Positions 16,150 to 23,671 of a DNA stretch of 64,000 nucleotides are shown here, one piece after another. Below the pieces are notes generated by a model, which worked only from the letters and a program-made list of their open reading frames with translations, was not told where the DNA came from and did not search any database. The DNA lies in NCBI GenBank assembly GCA_902465605.1, contig CABQNT010000002.1, forward strand, positions 124,001 through 188,000. The letters are read 5' to 3'. Origin of the DNA: Prevotella sp902465605 (lineage in GTDB: Bacteria > Bacteroidota > Bacteroidia > Bacteroidales > Bacteroidaceae). Position 1 is the first letter of the stretch; each line of letters begins with the position of its first letter. The translations under genes were made by a program, and so were the position numbers.

Positions 16150-17298
16150 CTACTGAATGATGCGAGTCATGTTGAACTCTGCGATTTTTCCGTCAGGATT
16201 TACCTTGGCTTTGATGCGATAATGCATGGTTTGCTGCGTATCATCCACCTTGTCAACATCTTGGTCTGCAGAGAAATTCACGGTGTATTCGTATTGTTCG
16301 TCACCGATTTCTTTCTTGTCAATTTTGTAATCATTGAGCAGATGCCATGACATGCTGGCAACCTCCTGGTTGTATAGTTTGTGTAAAAAAGTGATGACAT
16401 CATTTTTATTCGCATCCACTTTACCTAGGAAAGAACTGATGACAGGACTGACCGTGCTGGTCAAACCATTCTCGTCTTTTGCGTTGATGCTCTGAAAGAA
16501 CTGTTTAAACAGCGAGCTTAACATGGCTCTTTCCTCTGGTTGTACGGTCTGTGCGTTGATTGTTTTGATGCCATCTTTAGCATCATCTACATACGCACCG
16601 TTGGGATGGTCTTCCAAGTAAAACTGATATGCGTCCACACTGTTGGCCGAACTGGCAGCCACCCAGTCCAACGAGTCAATCTTGCGCATGGCTTCTGCAC
16701 GGTGTTCTGAGTTGGGATGCTTGTCAAGATAATCTTCCAGAGCCGTCTTCGAGTTGCTTACCCAAGCATCGGTCCATTCGCTATCCATTTGCTGGATGGC
16801 CGTCAAGCGAACGTGTATGGAGTCTCTGTGTGCCATGGGTGCGTCTTTAAAGCGGTCAAGATAGTCCTGAAGCACGATGGGATCTTCGCTCTTGGCAGCA
16901 AACTCGTAAGCCTCCAGCTCTTCTTTTGTTTGTGCATTGTGATAGAAATAATAGCCCACTCCACATGCAATGATGGCTATGATGAAAGCTATTATTAAAG
17001 TGGTGTGTTTCTTTTTGGGACGTTGCATGTCTCCGTTGGGCGCTGGAGACGTTGTGTCCGCCATGGTCGTAGGCTCTTCATTCAGCTCTATAGCCTGTTC
17101 ATGAACCGGAGATGTATCATCGCGATAGTTCATATTGGCATGGTGGCAGTTTGGACATTCGTGCAAATCATTAAAATAAACTTCACCACATTGCGTGCAA
17201 CGGGTCACTCTATCAGCAATTTCTACCCCGCAAGAGGGACAAACGGGTGCTCGGTCACTGATTTGGTGGCCGCACTCCGGACATCTAATTATCGCCAT
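16150..17298 (-). CDS. zinc-ribbon membrane protein with NTF2-like C-terminus
   Basis: A 382-residue protein of unknown function. Residues 1-55 hold four CxxC pairs (CPECG, CPSCG, CTQCG, CPNCH) forming two zinc ribbons; one membrane helix lies at about 100-120 (TLIIAFIIAIIACGVGYYFY); then an extracytoplasmic helical region (130-250) of repeats like DYLDKHPNSEHRAEA and a C-terminal domain that looks NTF2-like. The ATG at 17298 (MAIIRCPECG) fits the domain start. It follows the GH25 lysozyme by 25 bp. A membrane sensor or scaffold is plausible but unproven. Confidence 0.75.
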   Translation of the reverse strand: MAIIRCPECGHQISDRAPVCPSCGVEIADRVTRCTQCGEVYFNDLHECPNCHHANMNYRDDTSPVHEQAIELNEEPTTMADTTSPAPNGDMQRPKKKHTTLIIAFIIAIIACGVGYYFYHNAQTKEELEAYEFAAKSEDPIVLQDYLDRFKDAPMAHRDSIHVRLTAIQQMDSEWTDAWVSNSKTALEDYLDKHPNSEHRAEAMRKIDSLDWVAASSANSVDAYQFYLEDHPNGAYVDDAKDGIKTINAQTVQPEERAMLSSLFKQFFQSINAKDENGLTSTVSPVISSFLGKVDANKNDVITFLHKLYNQEVASMSWHLLNDYKIDKKEIGDEQYEYTVNFSADQDVDKVDDTQQTMHYRIKAKVNPDGKIAEFNMTRIIQ

Positions 17299-17323
17299 AT
17301 TGTCAAAGTGTAGTATATGTTTG

Positions 17324-18052
17324 TTAATGTATCCATGTATACTTTCTCGTGTTCGTGACATTTCGTCGGAATCTGATTTCTCTGAGTCCGTGCCTTCCCA
17401 TCATTCTACTTTTATCAACGAAGGTGTTGATTCCGTTGATTCTACCTTTACCCGTGTATTGCCACATGGTAATGTCGCGCCCGTCTGCCAATACCGGTTC
17501 TCGGTCGGTATACTGTGCTATCATGATTTGATAACTGTCCAGTTGTCCAGATAGGTTGTGGTCATAGAAGTTGGCACCCGTGTAGATGAGTGGTTTTTGC
17601 TGATAAGCTTCTTCTACCATGCGCAGGAATTTGTGTAAAGAGTCACAAAAAGCTTCTGTTGACAAGCCGCTACGTGTTTCTACGTCAATCATGGGAATGA
17701 GGTCTTGGTCGCCAGGTCGGCACTGTGTCATGAAGTTCTGCAGTTGGAGTGTCAAGTTGGTCTTAGGTCTGAAAAAGTGGTATGAACCCACTTTCAGGCC
17801 ATAGCGATGCGCCAACTCAATGTTGGTTTGATAGGTAGGGTCTATCCTGTCACCGCCTTCAGTGGCTTTGAGGTAGACGTATGTGTTCTTGGTGTTTTCA
17901 CCTACTGTTTCCCAAAACACCTCTCCTTGGTAGTGGCTCAAGTCGATGCCATGTACATGCGAGCATGTGTCTTCGCATTGTACGTCAAAATATTGGGCAT
18001 GGACGGCCAATAGGCAGAATAGGGCAATCACGCATGAAACGATTCTTTTCAT
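17324..18052 (-). CDS. glycoside hydrolase family 25 lysozyme
   Basis: A 242-residue secreted muramidase. A signal peptide (MKRIVSCVIALFCLLAVHAQ) is followed by the GH25 barrel: HGIDLSHYQGEV (first catalytic Asp), YVYLKATEGG, GSYHFFRP, IPMIDVETR (catalytic Asp/Glu pair), PLIYTGANFY and ITMWQYTGKG. It cleaves between MurNAc and GlcNAc in peptidoglycan, in the periplasm or on competitors' walls. A -7 box ends 6 bp before its ATG. It is likely co-transcribed with the zinc-ribbon membrane protein. Confidence 0.9.
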   Translation of the reverse strand: MKRIVSCVIALFCLLAVHAQYFDVQCEDTCSHVHGIDLSHYQGEVFWETVGENTKNTYVYLKATEGGDRIDPTYQTNIELAHRYGLKVGSYHFFRPKTNLTLQLQNFMTQCRPGDQDLIPMIDVETRSGLSTEAFCDSLHKFLRMVEEAYQQKPLIYTGANFYDHNLSGQLDSYQIMIAQYTDREPVLADGRDITMWQYTGKGRINGINTFVDKSRMMGRHGLREIRFRRNVTNTRKYTWIH

Positions 18053-18057
18053 ATCTG

Positions 18058-18065
18058 CAAATATA
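18058..18065 (-). promoter_or_regulatory. -7 box of the GH25 gene, implying a leaderless mRNA
   Basis: TATATTTG on the minus strand ends 6 bp before the ATG at 18052. No TTTG at the -33 distance. Confidence 0.45.
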
Positions 18066-18243
18066 CATAAAAAACAGAATCTTTACGCCCGGTTGTCTAA
18101 AAAAAATAAAGTCAGCGTGTATCTTTCTGGAAAATTTGCTTCTTTGGTGTCAATCGTTGTTTACAAAATCATTCCCGAATCGGTGAAAACATGATTGAAA
18201 AGTGATAAGCAGAATTTTATTTCTGAAGATTATCCTTTTCCTT

Positions 18244-18693
18244 CTAATTACTCTCATCTTTCAGAAGATCTGCCAAAAAAGCATCCAGGTCCTTGTCTAA
18301 ATCGTTCATCAAGTCGCCTCCTATAATCACGGTGTCATCGTCTGCGACATACAGTTCGGCTATATTCTCTTGTTCATCATTCTCTAAAACAAAGCTAAAT
18401 GGCTTGAGAATATTCATCTGATCAACCGTTTCATGAAGTTGTTTCAGAACTTTGCGAAGAATGGCAGCGGCATGTTCGTAGAACTTCTCCTCCGTATTGC
18501 CTATCCATTCTTCAACGACGCAACGGGTAATCTCGTTTTCATCGTCATCGAATGCTCGTAATTCTCCACTGTCTTGATAGATTCGGATGTGAATATCCGT
18601 AACGAGTGATGGAATTTCATCTGACGTGAACTTTTGTGCTATCTTGCGAATAGCATACTCAGTCTGCTTGTACACTTGTTCGGTTGCGTTCAT
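18244..18693 (-). CDS. conserved hypothetical acidic protein
   Basis: A 149-residue soluble, strongly acidic protein without signal peptide or membrane helix. It is predicted mainly helical (residues 1-35 and 70-105), with a C-terminal Asp/Glu/Leu-rich tail (DLDKDLDAFLADLL). I recognise no catalytic motif and no named family. The ATG at 18693 follows a promoter; upstream in-frame codons to 18753 would lie in the promoter. It stands alone. Confidence 0.7.
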   Translation of the reverse strand: MNATEQVYKQTEYAIRKIAQKFTSDEIPSLVTDIHIRIYQDSGELRAFDDDENEITRCVVEEWIGNTEEKFYEHAAAILRKVLKQLHETVDQMNILKPFSFVLENDEQENIAELYVADDDTVIIGGDLMNDLDKDLDAFLADLLKDESN

Positions 18694-18719
18694 TAGTAGG
18701 TCCTTTCGATTATACCCTG

Positions 18720-18754
18720 CAAATATAATTCTTTTTGCGAACACGGCAAGCAAA
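18720..18754 (-). promoter_or_regulatory. promoter of the hypothetical acidic protein
   Basis: TATATTTG (18727-18720) on the minus strand has a TTG 19 bp upstream (18749-18747) and TTTG at 18754-18751, consistent with a Bacteroidota promoter. Confidence 0.55.
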
Positions 18755-18925
18755 TTTAGAAATTATTTATCTTAATGGCGACGACTCTCTCATTTGAGCA
18801 AGGTTGGTGATAGTGAAATGTCAATCATCCCTCTATTGTATCGACAACGATTATTATGGATGAAACATTTTTGACGACCATGTGTATGATGGTGGCTGAG
18901 CATTCGCCAACGCCACTTGCGTGTG

Positions 18926-18948
18926 TTAACAAACCTTTTGTTTGTTAA
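18926..18948. repeat. 9-bp perfect inverted repeat in a gene-free region
   Basis: TTAACAAAC and GTTTGTTAA are separated by CTTTT. It lies in the 780-bp gap between the hypothetical gene and aspS, which apart from this, array C and the aspS promoter shows nothing I can name. There is no T-run next to the stem, so it may be a protein-binding dyad rather than a terminator. Confidence 0.4.
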
Positions 18949-19051
18949 ATCAATTCGTTTTCTTTGACAAAATAAAAACGCAAAATAGAGAAAACAGGAG
19001 AATGCTATAGGTATATAAAGTCATGATATCATCTTCTTTCATCCCATTTAC

Positions 19052-19161
19052 GCAGAATAAACCGGCAATCTGCATGCTTTTACAGTCGAATATGTATGCT
19101 CTTGCTCCTCAATATGCATGCTTTTACACCCCAATTTGCATCATCTAACAGGCCTTTTTGT
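19052..19161. repeat. 22-bp dyad array C
   Basis: Cores at 19074, 19096, 19118 and 19140 are exactly 22 bp apart, with a weak unit at 19052. This array uses a GCATGC/TATGC core (ATGCTTTTAC, variable bases, CAATATGC) instead of CATTG. It lies in the divergent gap before aspS. Confidence 0.8.
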
Positions 19162-19477
19162 ACAAAAACAACGGCTTTCTCCCTCAAAACACTTCGCTTA
19201 TTCATGGTGATTTATGTTTGTAAACCGTATAACTTATTATAAATCAATAAAATAATGAAACACTTCTATATTTCGCTTATTTCCGGCGAATGAGTATGTT
19301 GGTGGATAAAACGCCCAGCATTTGTGTTAAAAAGTTGTTGTGAGGGAGATGTTTCACCGAAGAAGGTTCCGTTTGATAGAATACAGAAACAGCGCAATCA
19401 TCATAAATGAATGAGGCTGTGCCGAAACGGCTTACAGGTTAATTTGTCATCGCATCACCTACATTTTGTATACAGGC

Positions 19478-19509
19478 TTTGCTTGTTTCGGCTTTTTTGT
19501 ATAATTTTG
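19478..19509 (+). promoter_or_regulatory. consensus promoter of aspS
   Basis: TTTG (19478-19481), a 20-bp gap and TAATTTTG (19502-19509). The start would be near 19516, giving a leader of about 21 nt, so in-frame codons upstream of 19537 are not translated. Confidence 0.85.
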
Positions 19510-19536
19510 CGTTTGATAAGATATAAATTTCAAACT

Positions 19537-21297
19537 ATGTATAGAACGAATACATGTGGGGAGTTAAGACTTTCCGATGAGGGCAAGGAGGTAATCCTGT
19601 CTGGATGGGTGCAGCGTACACGTAAGATGGGTGGAATGACATTTGTTGACGTGCGCGACCGATATGGCATTACCCAACTTGTTTTTAATGAGGCAACCGA
19701 CGCTTCTTTGTGTGAGCAGGCCAACAAACTGGGGCGTGAATTCTGTATTCAGGCAACGGGCAAGGTGAGTGAGCGACAGAGCAAAAACGATAAGTTGCCG
19801 ACCGGAGATATCGAAATTTTAGTCAGTCAACTAAACGTACTGAGTGAAAGTTTGACGCCTCCATTCAAAATAGAAGACGAGACCGATGGGGGTGACGATT
19901 TACGAATGAAATATCGATACCTAGATTTGCGCCGACCTGCGGTAAGAAAGAATTTGGAATTGCGCCATAGGATGACGATTCTGATTCGCAATTTCCTCGA
20001 CAACGAGCAATTCATTGAGGTAGAAACACCGATACTGATTGGTTCTACACCGGAAGGTGCGCGCGACTTTGTGGTGCCTTCGCGCATGAATCCCGGACAG
20101 TTTTATGCACTGCCACAAAGCCCACAAACGCTCAAACAGCTGTTGATGGTGAGTGGGTTTGACCGCTATTTCCAAATCGCCAAATGTTTCCGTGACGAAG
20201 ATTTGCGCGCCGATCGTCAACCCGAGTTCACGCAAATTGACTGCGAGATGAGTTTCGTAGATCAGGATGATGTGATCGACTTGTTTGAAAATCTGTGTCG
20301 TCACCTTTTCAAAGAGATTCGTGGGGTGGAGCTGCCTGAGAAGTTGCAGCAAATGACATGGCACGAGGCGATGAGACGTTTCGGCAGTGATAAGCCGGAT
20401 TTGCGTTTCGGCATGGAGTTCGTTGAACTTTTGGATGCGTTCAAAGGCAAGGCAGATTTTAGTGTCTTCAATGAAGCAAGCTACATTGGCGGCATTTGTG
20501 TGCCTGGATGCGCCAGCTATAGTCGTAAGCAATTGGACGAACTGAGCGACTTTGTTAAACGTCCGCAGGTAGGTGCTAAGGGATTGGTATACATTAAGTA
20601 CAATGCCGATGGAACGATTAAGAGTTCTGTTGATAAGTTCTACTCAAAGGGACAGTTGCTGGAAGTGAAAGAGCGAATGGGAGCTAAGGACGGTGACTTG
20701 GTATTGATTTTGAGTGGAGACAACGCCAACAAGACGCGTGTACAGTTGTGTACGCTTCGCTTAGAGATGGGTGAGCGACTGGGTCTTCGTGACAAGAACA
20801 AGTTTGAGTGTTTGTGGATTGTTGATTTCCCCCTGTTCGAGTGGAGTGACGAGGAGCAGCGGCTCATGGCAACGCACCATCCGTTCACCATGCCAAATCC
20901 AGACGATATCCCCTTGCTTGATGAGCATCCAGAACGAGTTCGTGCCAAGGCATACGACTTTGTTTGCAACGGTATTGAAGTAGGAGGGGGGAGCCTGCGT
21001 ATTCATGATGGACGGTTGCAGCAAAAGATGTTTGAGATATTGGGCTTCACACCTGAAAAGGCAATGGCCCAGTTTGGCTTCTTAATCAATGCGTTTAAAT
21101 ATGGTGCACCCCCTCATGCAGGTTTGGCGTTTGGTTTGGATCGGTTTGTGAGTATCATGGCCGGCTTGGATAGCATTCGCGACTGCATTGCCTTCCCAAA
21201 GAACAACAACGGCCGTGATGTGATGCTTGATGCTCCGTCGACCATTGATCAAAAACAATTGGATGAATTAGAGATAAAACTTGACATACATCAATAA
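19537..21297 (+). CDS. aspS: aspartyl-tRNA synthetase
   Basis: A 586-residue class II synthetase charging tRNA-Asp. The N-terminal OB-fold anticodon-binding domain (1-110; GWVQRTRKMGGMTFVDVRDR) is followed by the class II core with motif 2 (FRDEDLRADRQPEFTQID), the bacterial GAD insertion (about 280-415) and motif 3 (GLAFGLDRFV) near the C-terminus. The length is normal for bacterial-type AspRS. Whether it is discriminating or also charges tRNA-Asn cannot be told by eye. The ATG at 19537 follows a consensus promoter. Confidence 0.96.
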   Translation: MYRTNTCGELRLSDEGKEVILSGWVQRTRKMGGMTFVDVRDRYGITQLVFNEATDASLCEQANKLGREFCIQATGKVSERQSKNDKLPTGDIEILVSQLNVLSESLTPPFKIEDETDGGDDLRMKYRYLDLRRPAVRKNLELRHRMTILIRNFLDNEQFIEVETPILIGSTPEGARDFVVPSRMNPGQFYALPQSPQTLKQLLMVSGFDRYFQIAKCFRDEDLRADRQPEFTQIDCEMSFVDQDDVIDLFENLCRHLFKEIRGVELPEKLQQMTWHEAMRRFGSDKPDLRFGMEFVELLDAFKGKADFSVFNEASYIGGICVPGCASYSRKQLDELSDFVKRPQVGAKGLVYIKYNADGTIKSSVDKFYSKGQLLEVKERMGAKDGDLVLILSGDNANKTRVQLCTLRLEMGERLGLRDKNKFECLWIVDFPLFEWSDEEQRLMATHHPFTMPNPDDIPLLDEHPERVRAKAYDFVCNGIEVGGGSLRIHDGRLQQKMFEILGFTPEKAMAQFGFLINAFKYGAPPHAGLAFGLDRFVSIMAGLDSIRDCIAFPKNNNGRDVMLDAPSTIDQKQLDELEIKLDIHQ

Positions 21298-21351
21298 AAC
21301 GCTTCTTTGGTTCAACTAACCCATAAATGTGTTACTTTTTGATGTTTAATA

Positions 21352-21383
21352 ATTGTGTTTTTTAAATAAAATGGTTACCTTTG
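21352..21383 (+). promoter_or_regulatory. promoter of the winged-helix gene
   Basis: ATTG (21352-21355), a 20-bp gap, and TACCTTTG (21376-21383). The predicted leader is about 55 nt. Confidence 0.7.
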
Positions 21384-21444
21384 CTTCGTTAATGAGATAT
21401 TTTACCTCATTTGAGGTGCAAAGTATATTAAAATTTTATTGATT

Positions 21445-21741
21445 ATGACAGAAAAGAAAGTAACGGCAGCAGTAGCTCCAAAGAAGGTTGCGGCTTCCAA
21501 GAAGACCACTACTACAAAGAGAGCTTCAGCAAAGAAACCTACTCTTGTGGTAAATGCTGAAAGCGTTGGCTTCCGTGCTGGTGATGTTTATCAAGCATTG
21601 GCCGCAGCAGACAAAGCGTTGAGCGTTGCTGAAATAGCTAAGGCTGCTAAAATTGGAACAGAAGAAGTCTATCTGGGAATTGGATGGCTGTTCAAAGAAG
21701 GTAAAATTAAGGATTCAGAGAATCTGTTTACTTTGGCTTAA
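21445..21741 (+). CDS. winged-helix protein with Lys/Ala-rich basic tail (DUF2582-like)
   Basis: A 98-residue protein. Residues 1-32 form a basic, low-complexity tail (KKVAASKK, TTTTKRASAKK) like histone H1 tails. Residues about 38-98 form a small winged helix-turn-helix (AGDVYQALAAADKALSVAEIAKAAKIGTEEVYLGIGWLFKEGKI) matching DUF2582. The family is widespread in Bacteroidota and unassigned; the composition suggests a nucleoid-associated or general DNA-binding protein. The ATG at 21445 is preferred to TTG 21439. Monocistronic: own promoter and terminator. Confidence 0.8.
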   Translation: MTEKKVTAAVAPKKVAASKKTTTTKRASAKKPTLVVNAESVGFRAGDVYQALAAADKALSVAEIAKAAKIGTEEVYLGIGWLFKEGKIKDSENLFTLA

Positions 21742-21819
21742 TTGCAACTCTTTGCTATCGGCTTTTGCCGATTATGAGGATGCAATATCATACTTTCTTG
21801 TTAGACAAACAGGAAAATT

Positions 21820-21858
21820 AAATGAGCTCGAAAATAGTTTGGGCTCATTTATTTTTTT
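21820..21858. terminator. intrinsic terminator between convergent genes
   Basis: An 8-bp stem (21820-21827 with 21843-21850) has a 15-base loop, followed on the plus strand by ATTTTTTTAT. It ends the winged-helix transcript, and the A-rich left flank could also serve the opposite strand. Confidence 0.75.
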
Positions 21859-21913
21859 ATCTCCCTATCGTATTTTTTTCTCAATTGGGTTGTGATGCGA
21901 GCCAGTGACAGTG

Positions 21914-23671
21914 TTATTGATTCTTTTTCTTCTTTATTTTCTTGATTCTTCTGATGGCTTCCGGATGCTCAGGGCAGAGCTCTAATGCCTTTTGATAGTT
22001 GCGCAAAGCCGCTTCTTTCATTCCCTCTCTTTCGCATTCTTTGCCCATCATGACATATTCAACGGCGAGCCGTTTTAGCAAATCTTCTTTTTCTTTTTGC
22101 TCGTCTCGTAAGCGTTGATTTTCTTCTTTAAGCGTGTTGATGAGGTTGAGCTTTCGCCTGATTAGGCGTTTTGCCGCAGGCTTTTCTATTTCATACCTGC
22201 TGTGAATGGCCAGAAAGAAATTATCCAAGGCTGATTGCATGTCCCCCTGGCCGAATGCCATCACAGCATCATGATATTGTTTTTCGGCTTTACTTTGTTG
22301 TAAAGCTTTGTCGAGAGATTGCTGGTCATTGTATGTCTTTGCAAAACTTGTGATTTCTCGACTGATAAATATATTTTCTTTCTTGATGGGGGCTTCAAGG
22401 TTAATGCCTTCCAACGAACGACAACGTGACAGGGCAACGTAAGTTTGGCCTCCAGCAAACACGCCTCCTGATAAGTCGATTTTAACTTGATTGAAGGTTA
22501 GTCCTTGACTTTTATGAATAGTGATGGCCCATGCCAACCGAATGGGGAACTGGCGAAATGTACCAATTACTTCTTCTTCAATCTTTTGCTCTTTCTCATT
22601 GTAGGTGTATCGAACGTTTGACCAAATGTCTTGTTCTACATCTACATCCTCACCTTGTTCAGTCCTCACGTAAATTAAGCCATCGCTCTCATCTCCCATG
22701 CCAATGACGGTGCCCAAGGTACCATTCACCCATCGCTTGTCCCTGTCGTTCTTGACAAACAAAACTTGCGCACCTGTTTTGATTTCAAGTTTCATGGGAG
22801 TGGGCAGATTGTTTTCGGGAAACTCGCCTTCGATGATGCCATAGAAGACAGTGGGTTCGCCTGGTAATTGTTGAAGGTGTTGCTGGTTGATGTAGTCCAC
22901 GCTATCTCTTCGAGTAGATAAGGTGATTGCCAGTCCGTCATGATTTTGTTGAGAGATGTTTCCTACTCTTTGATTGAGAATGGACAAATCGGTTTGCGAT
23001 GTGTTGGACGTTCTGATATGGTCTAATATACTGATGAAAAGTGGGTCTGTTTGTCGGTAAATTTTCTGAAGTTCGATACAAATCAATTGCATCTCCCTGA
23101 AAACATGAGCATCAAAAAAGAATTTTGAAGGATAGAAAGGTTGTAGCAAAGTGCGTTCCTCTTCTTTTAATACTGGCTCTAACTGATACATGTCGCCAAC
23201 GAGTAATAATTGCTTTCCTCCGAAGGGGACGCGCATGTTCTGAGCATAAACGCGCAGTATCTTGTCAATGAAGTCAATGATGTCGGCTCTCACCATCGAG
23301 ATTTCATCGATGATGATGAGTTCTACTTCCTTGATGAGTTTGATTTTTTCGCTGTTATATTTGAGCGTTTTCCGAAGGTTTCGTACGCTATACCTGTTGT
23401 CATTAGGTAATAGAGGATGGAATGGGAGCTTGAAAAAACTGTGCAAGGTGCTTCCTCCCACATTGATGGCAGCAATGCCCGTTGGTGCAAGAATAACATG
23501 TTTTTTCTTGGTTGTTTGTGAGATATATCGAAGAAATGTTGATTTACCCGTTCCAGCTTTCCCTGTTAAGAATAATGAGCGATGGGTGTACTGAATAATC
23601 TGCAGTGCGTTTTGCAACTCCAGATTATTCAGATCAATGTGTTCGATGTCAGTTTCCTTAGCCATACCCAT
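21914..23671 (-). CDS. Pif1-like SF1 helicase with C-terminal TPR region
   Basis: A 585-residue ATPase. Walker A is GKAGTGKST (37-45), Walker B IIIDEISM, later motifs LLVGDMYQLEP, YRQTD and the SF1B C-terminal motif TIHKSQGLTF with YVALSRCRSLEGI. These place it in the Pif1/RecD2-like superfamily 1B helicases. Residues about 460-585 are helical with a coiled coil (KEENQRLRDEQKEKEDLL) and a TPR-like unit (ALRNYQKALELCPEHPEAI). It probably unwinds DNA, perhaps at structured sites. Its start overlaps the PBP1A stop (TAATG), so it is coupled to a cell-wall gene. Confidence 0.85.
   Translation of the reverse strand: MGMAKETDIEHIDLNNLELQNALQIIQYTHRSLFLTGKAGTGKSTFLRYISQTTKKKHVILAPTGIAAINVGGSTLHSFFKLPFHPLLPNDNRYSVRNLRKTLKYNSEKIKLIKEVELIIIDEISMVRADIIDFIDKILRVYAQNMRVPFGGKQLLLVGDMYQLEPVLKEEERTLLQPFYPSKFFFDAHVFREMQLICIELQKIYRQTDPLFISILDHIRTSNTSQTDLSILNQRVGNISQQNHDGLAITLSTRRDSVDYINQQHLQQLPGEPTVFYGIIEGEFPENNLPTPMKLEIKTGAQVLFVKNDRDKRWVNGTLGTVIGMGDESDGLIYVRTEQGEDVDVEQDIWSNVRYTYNEKEQKIEEEVIGTFRQFPIRLAWAITIHKSQGLTFNQVKIDLSGGVFAGGQTYVALSRCRSLEGINLEAPIKKENIFISREITSFAKTYNDQQSLDKALQQSKAEKQYHDAVMAFGQGDMQSALDNFFLAIHSRYEIEKPAAKRLIRRKLNLINTLKEENQRLRDEQKEKEDLLKRLAVEYVMMGKECEREGMKEAALRNYQKALELCPEHPEAIRRIKKIKKKKNQ

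Noticed and set aside
19411..19536. N-terminal extension of aspS
   Set aside because: The consensus promoter lies inside it and ATG 19537 gives the normal family start.
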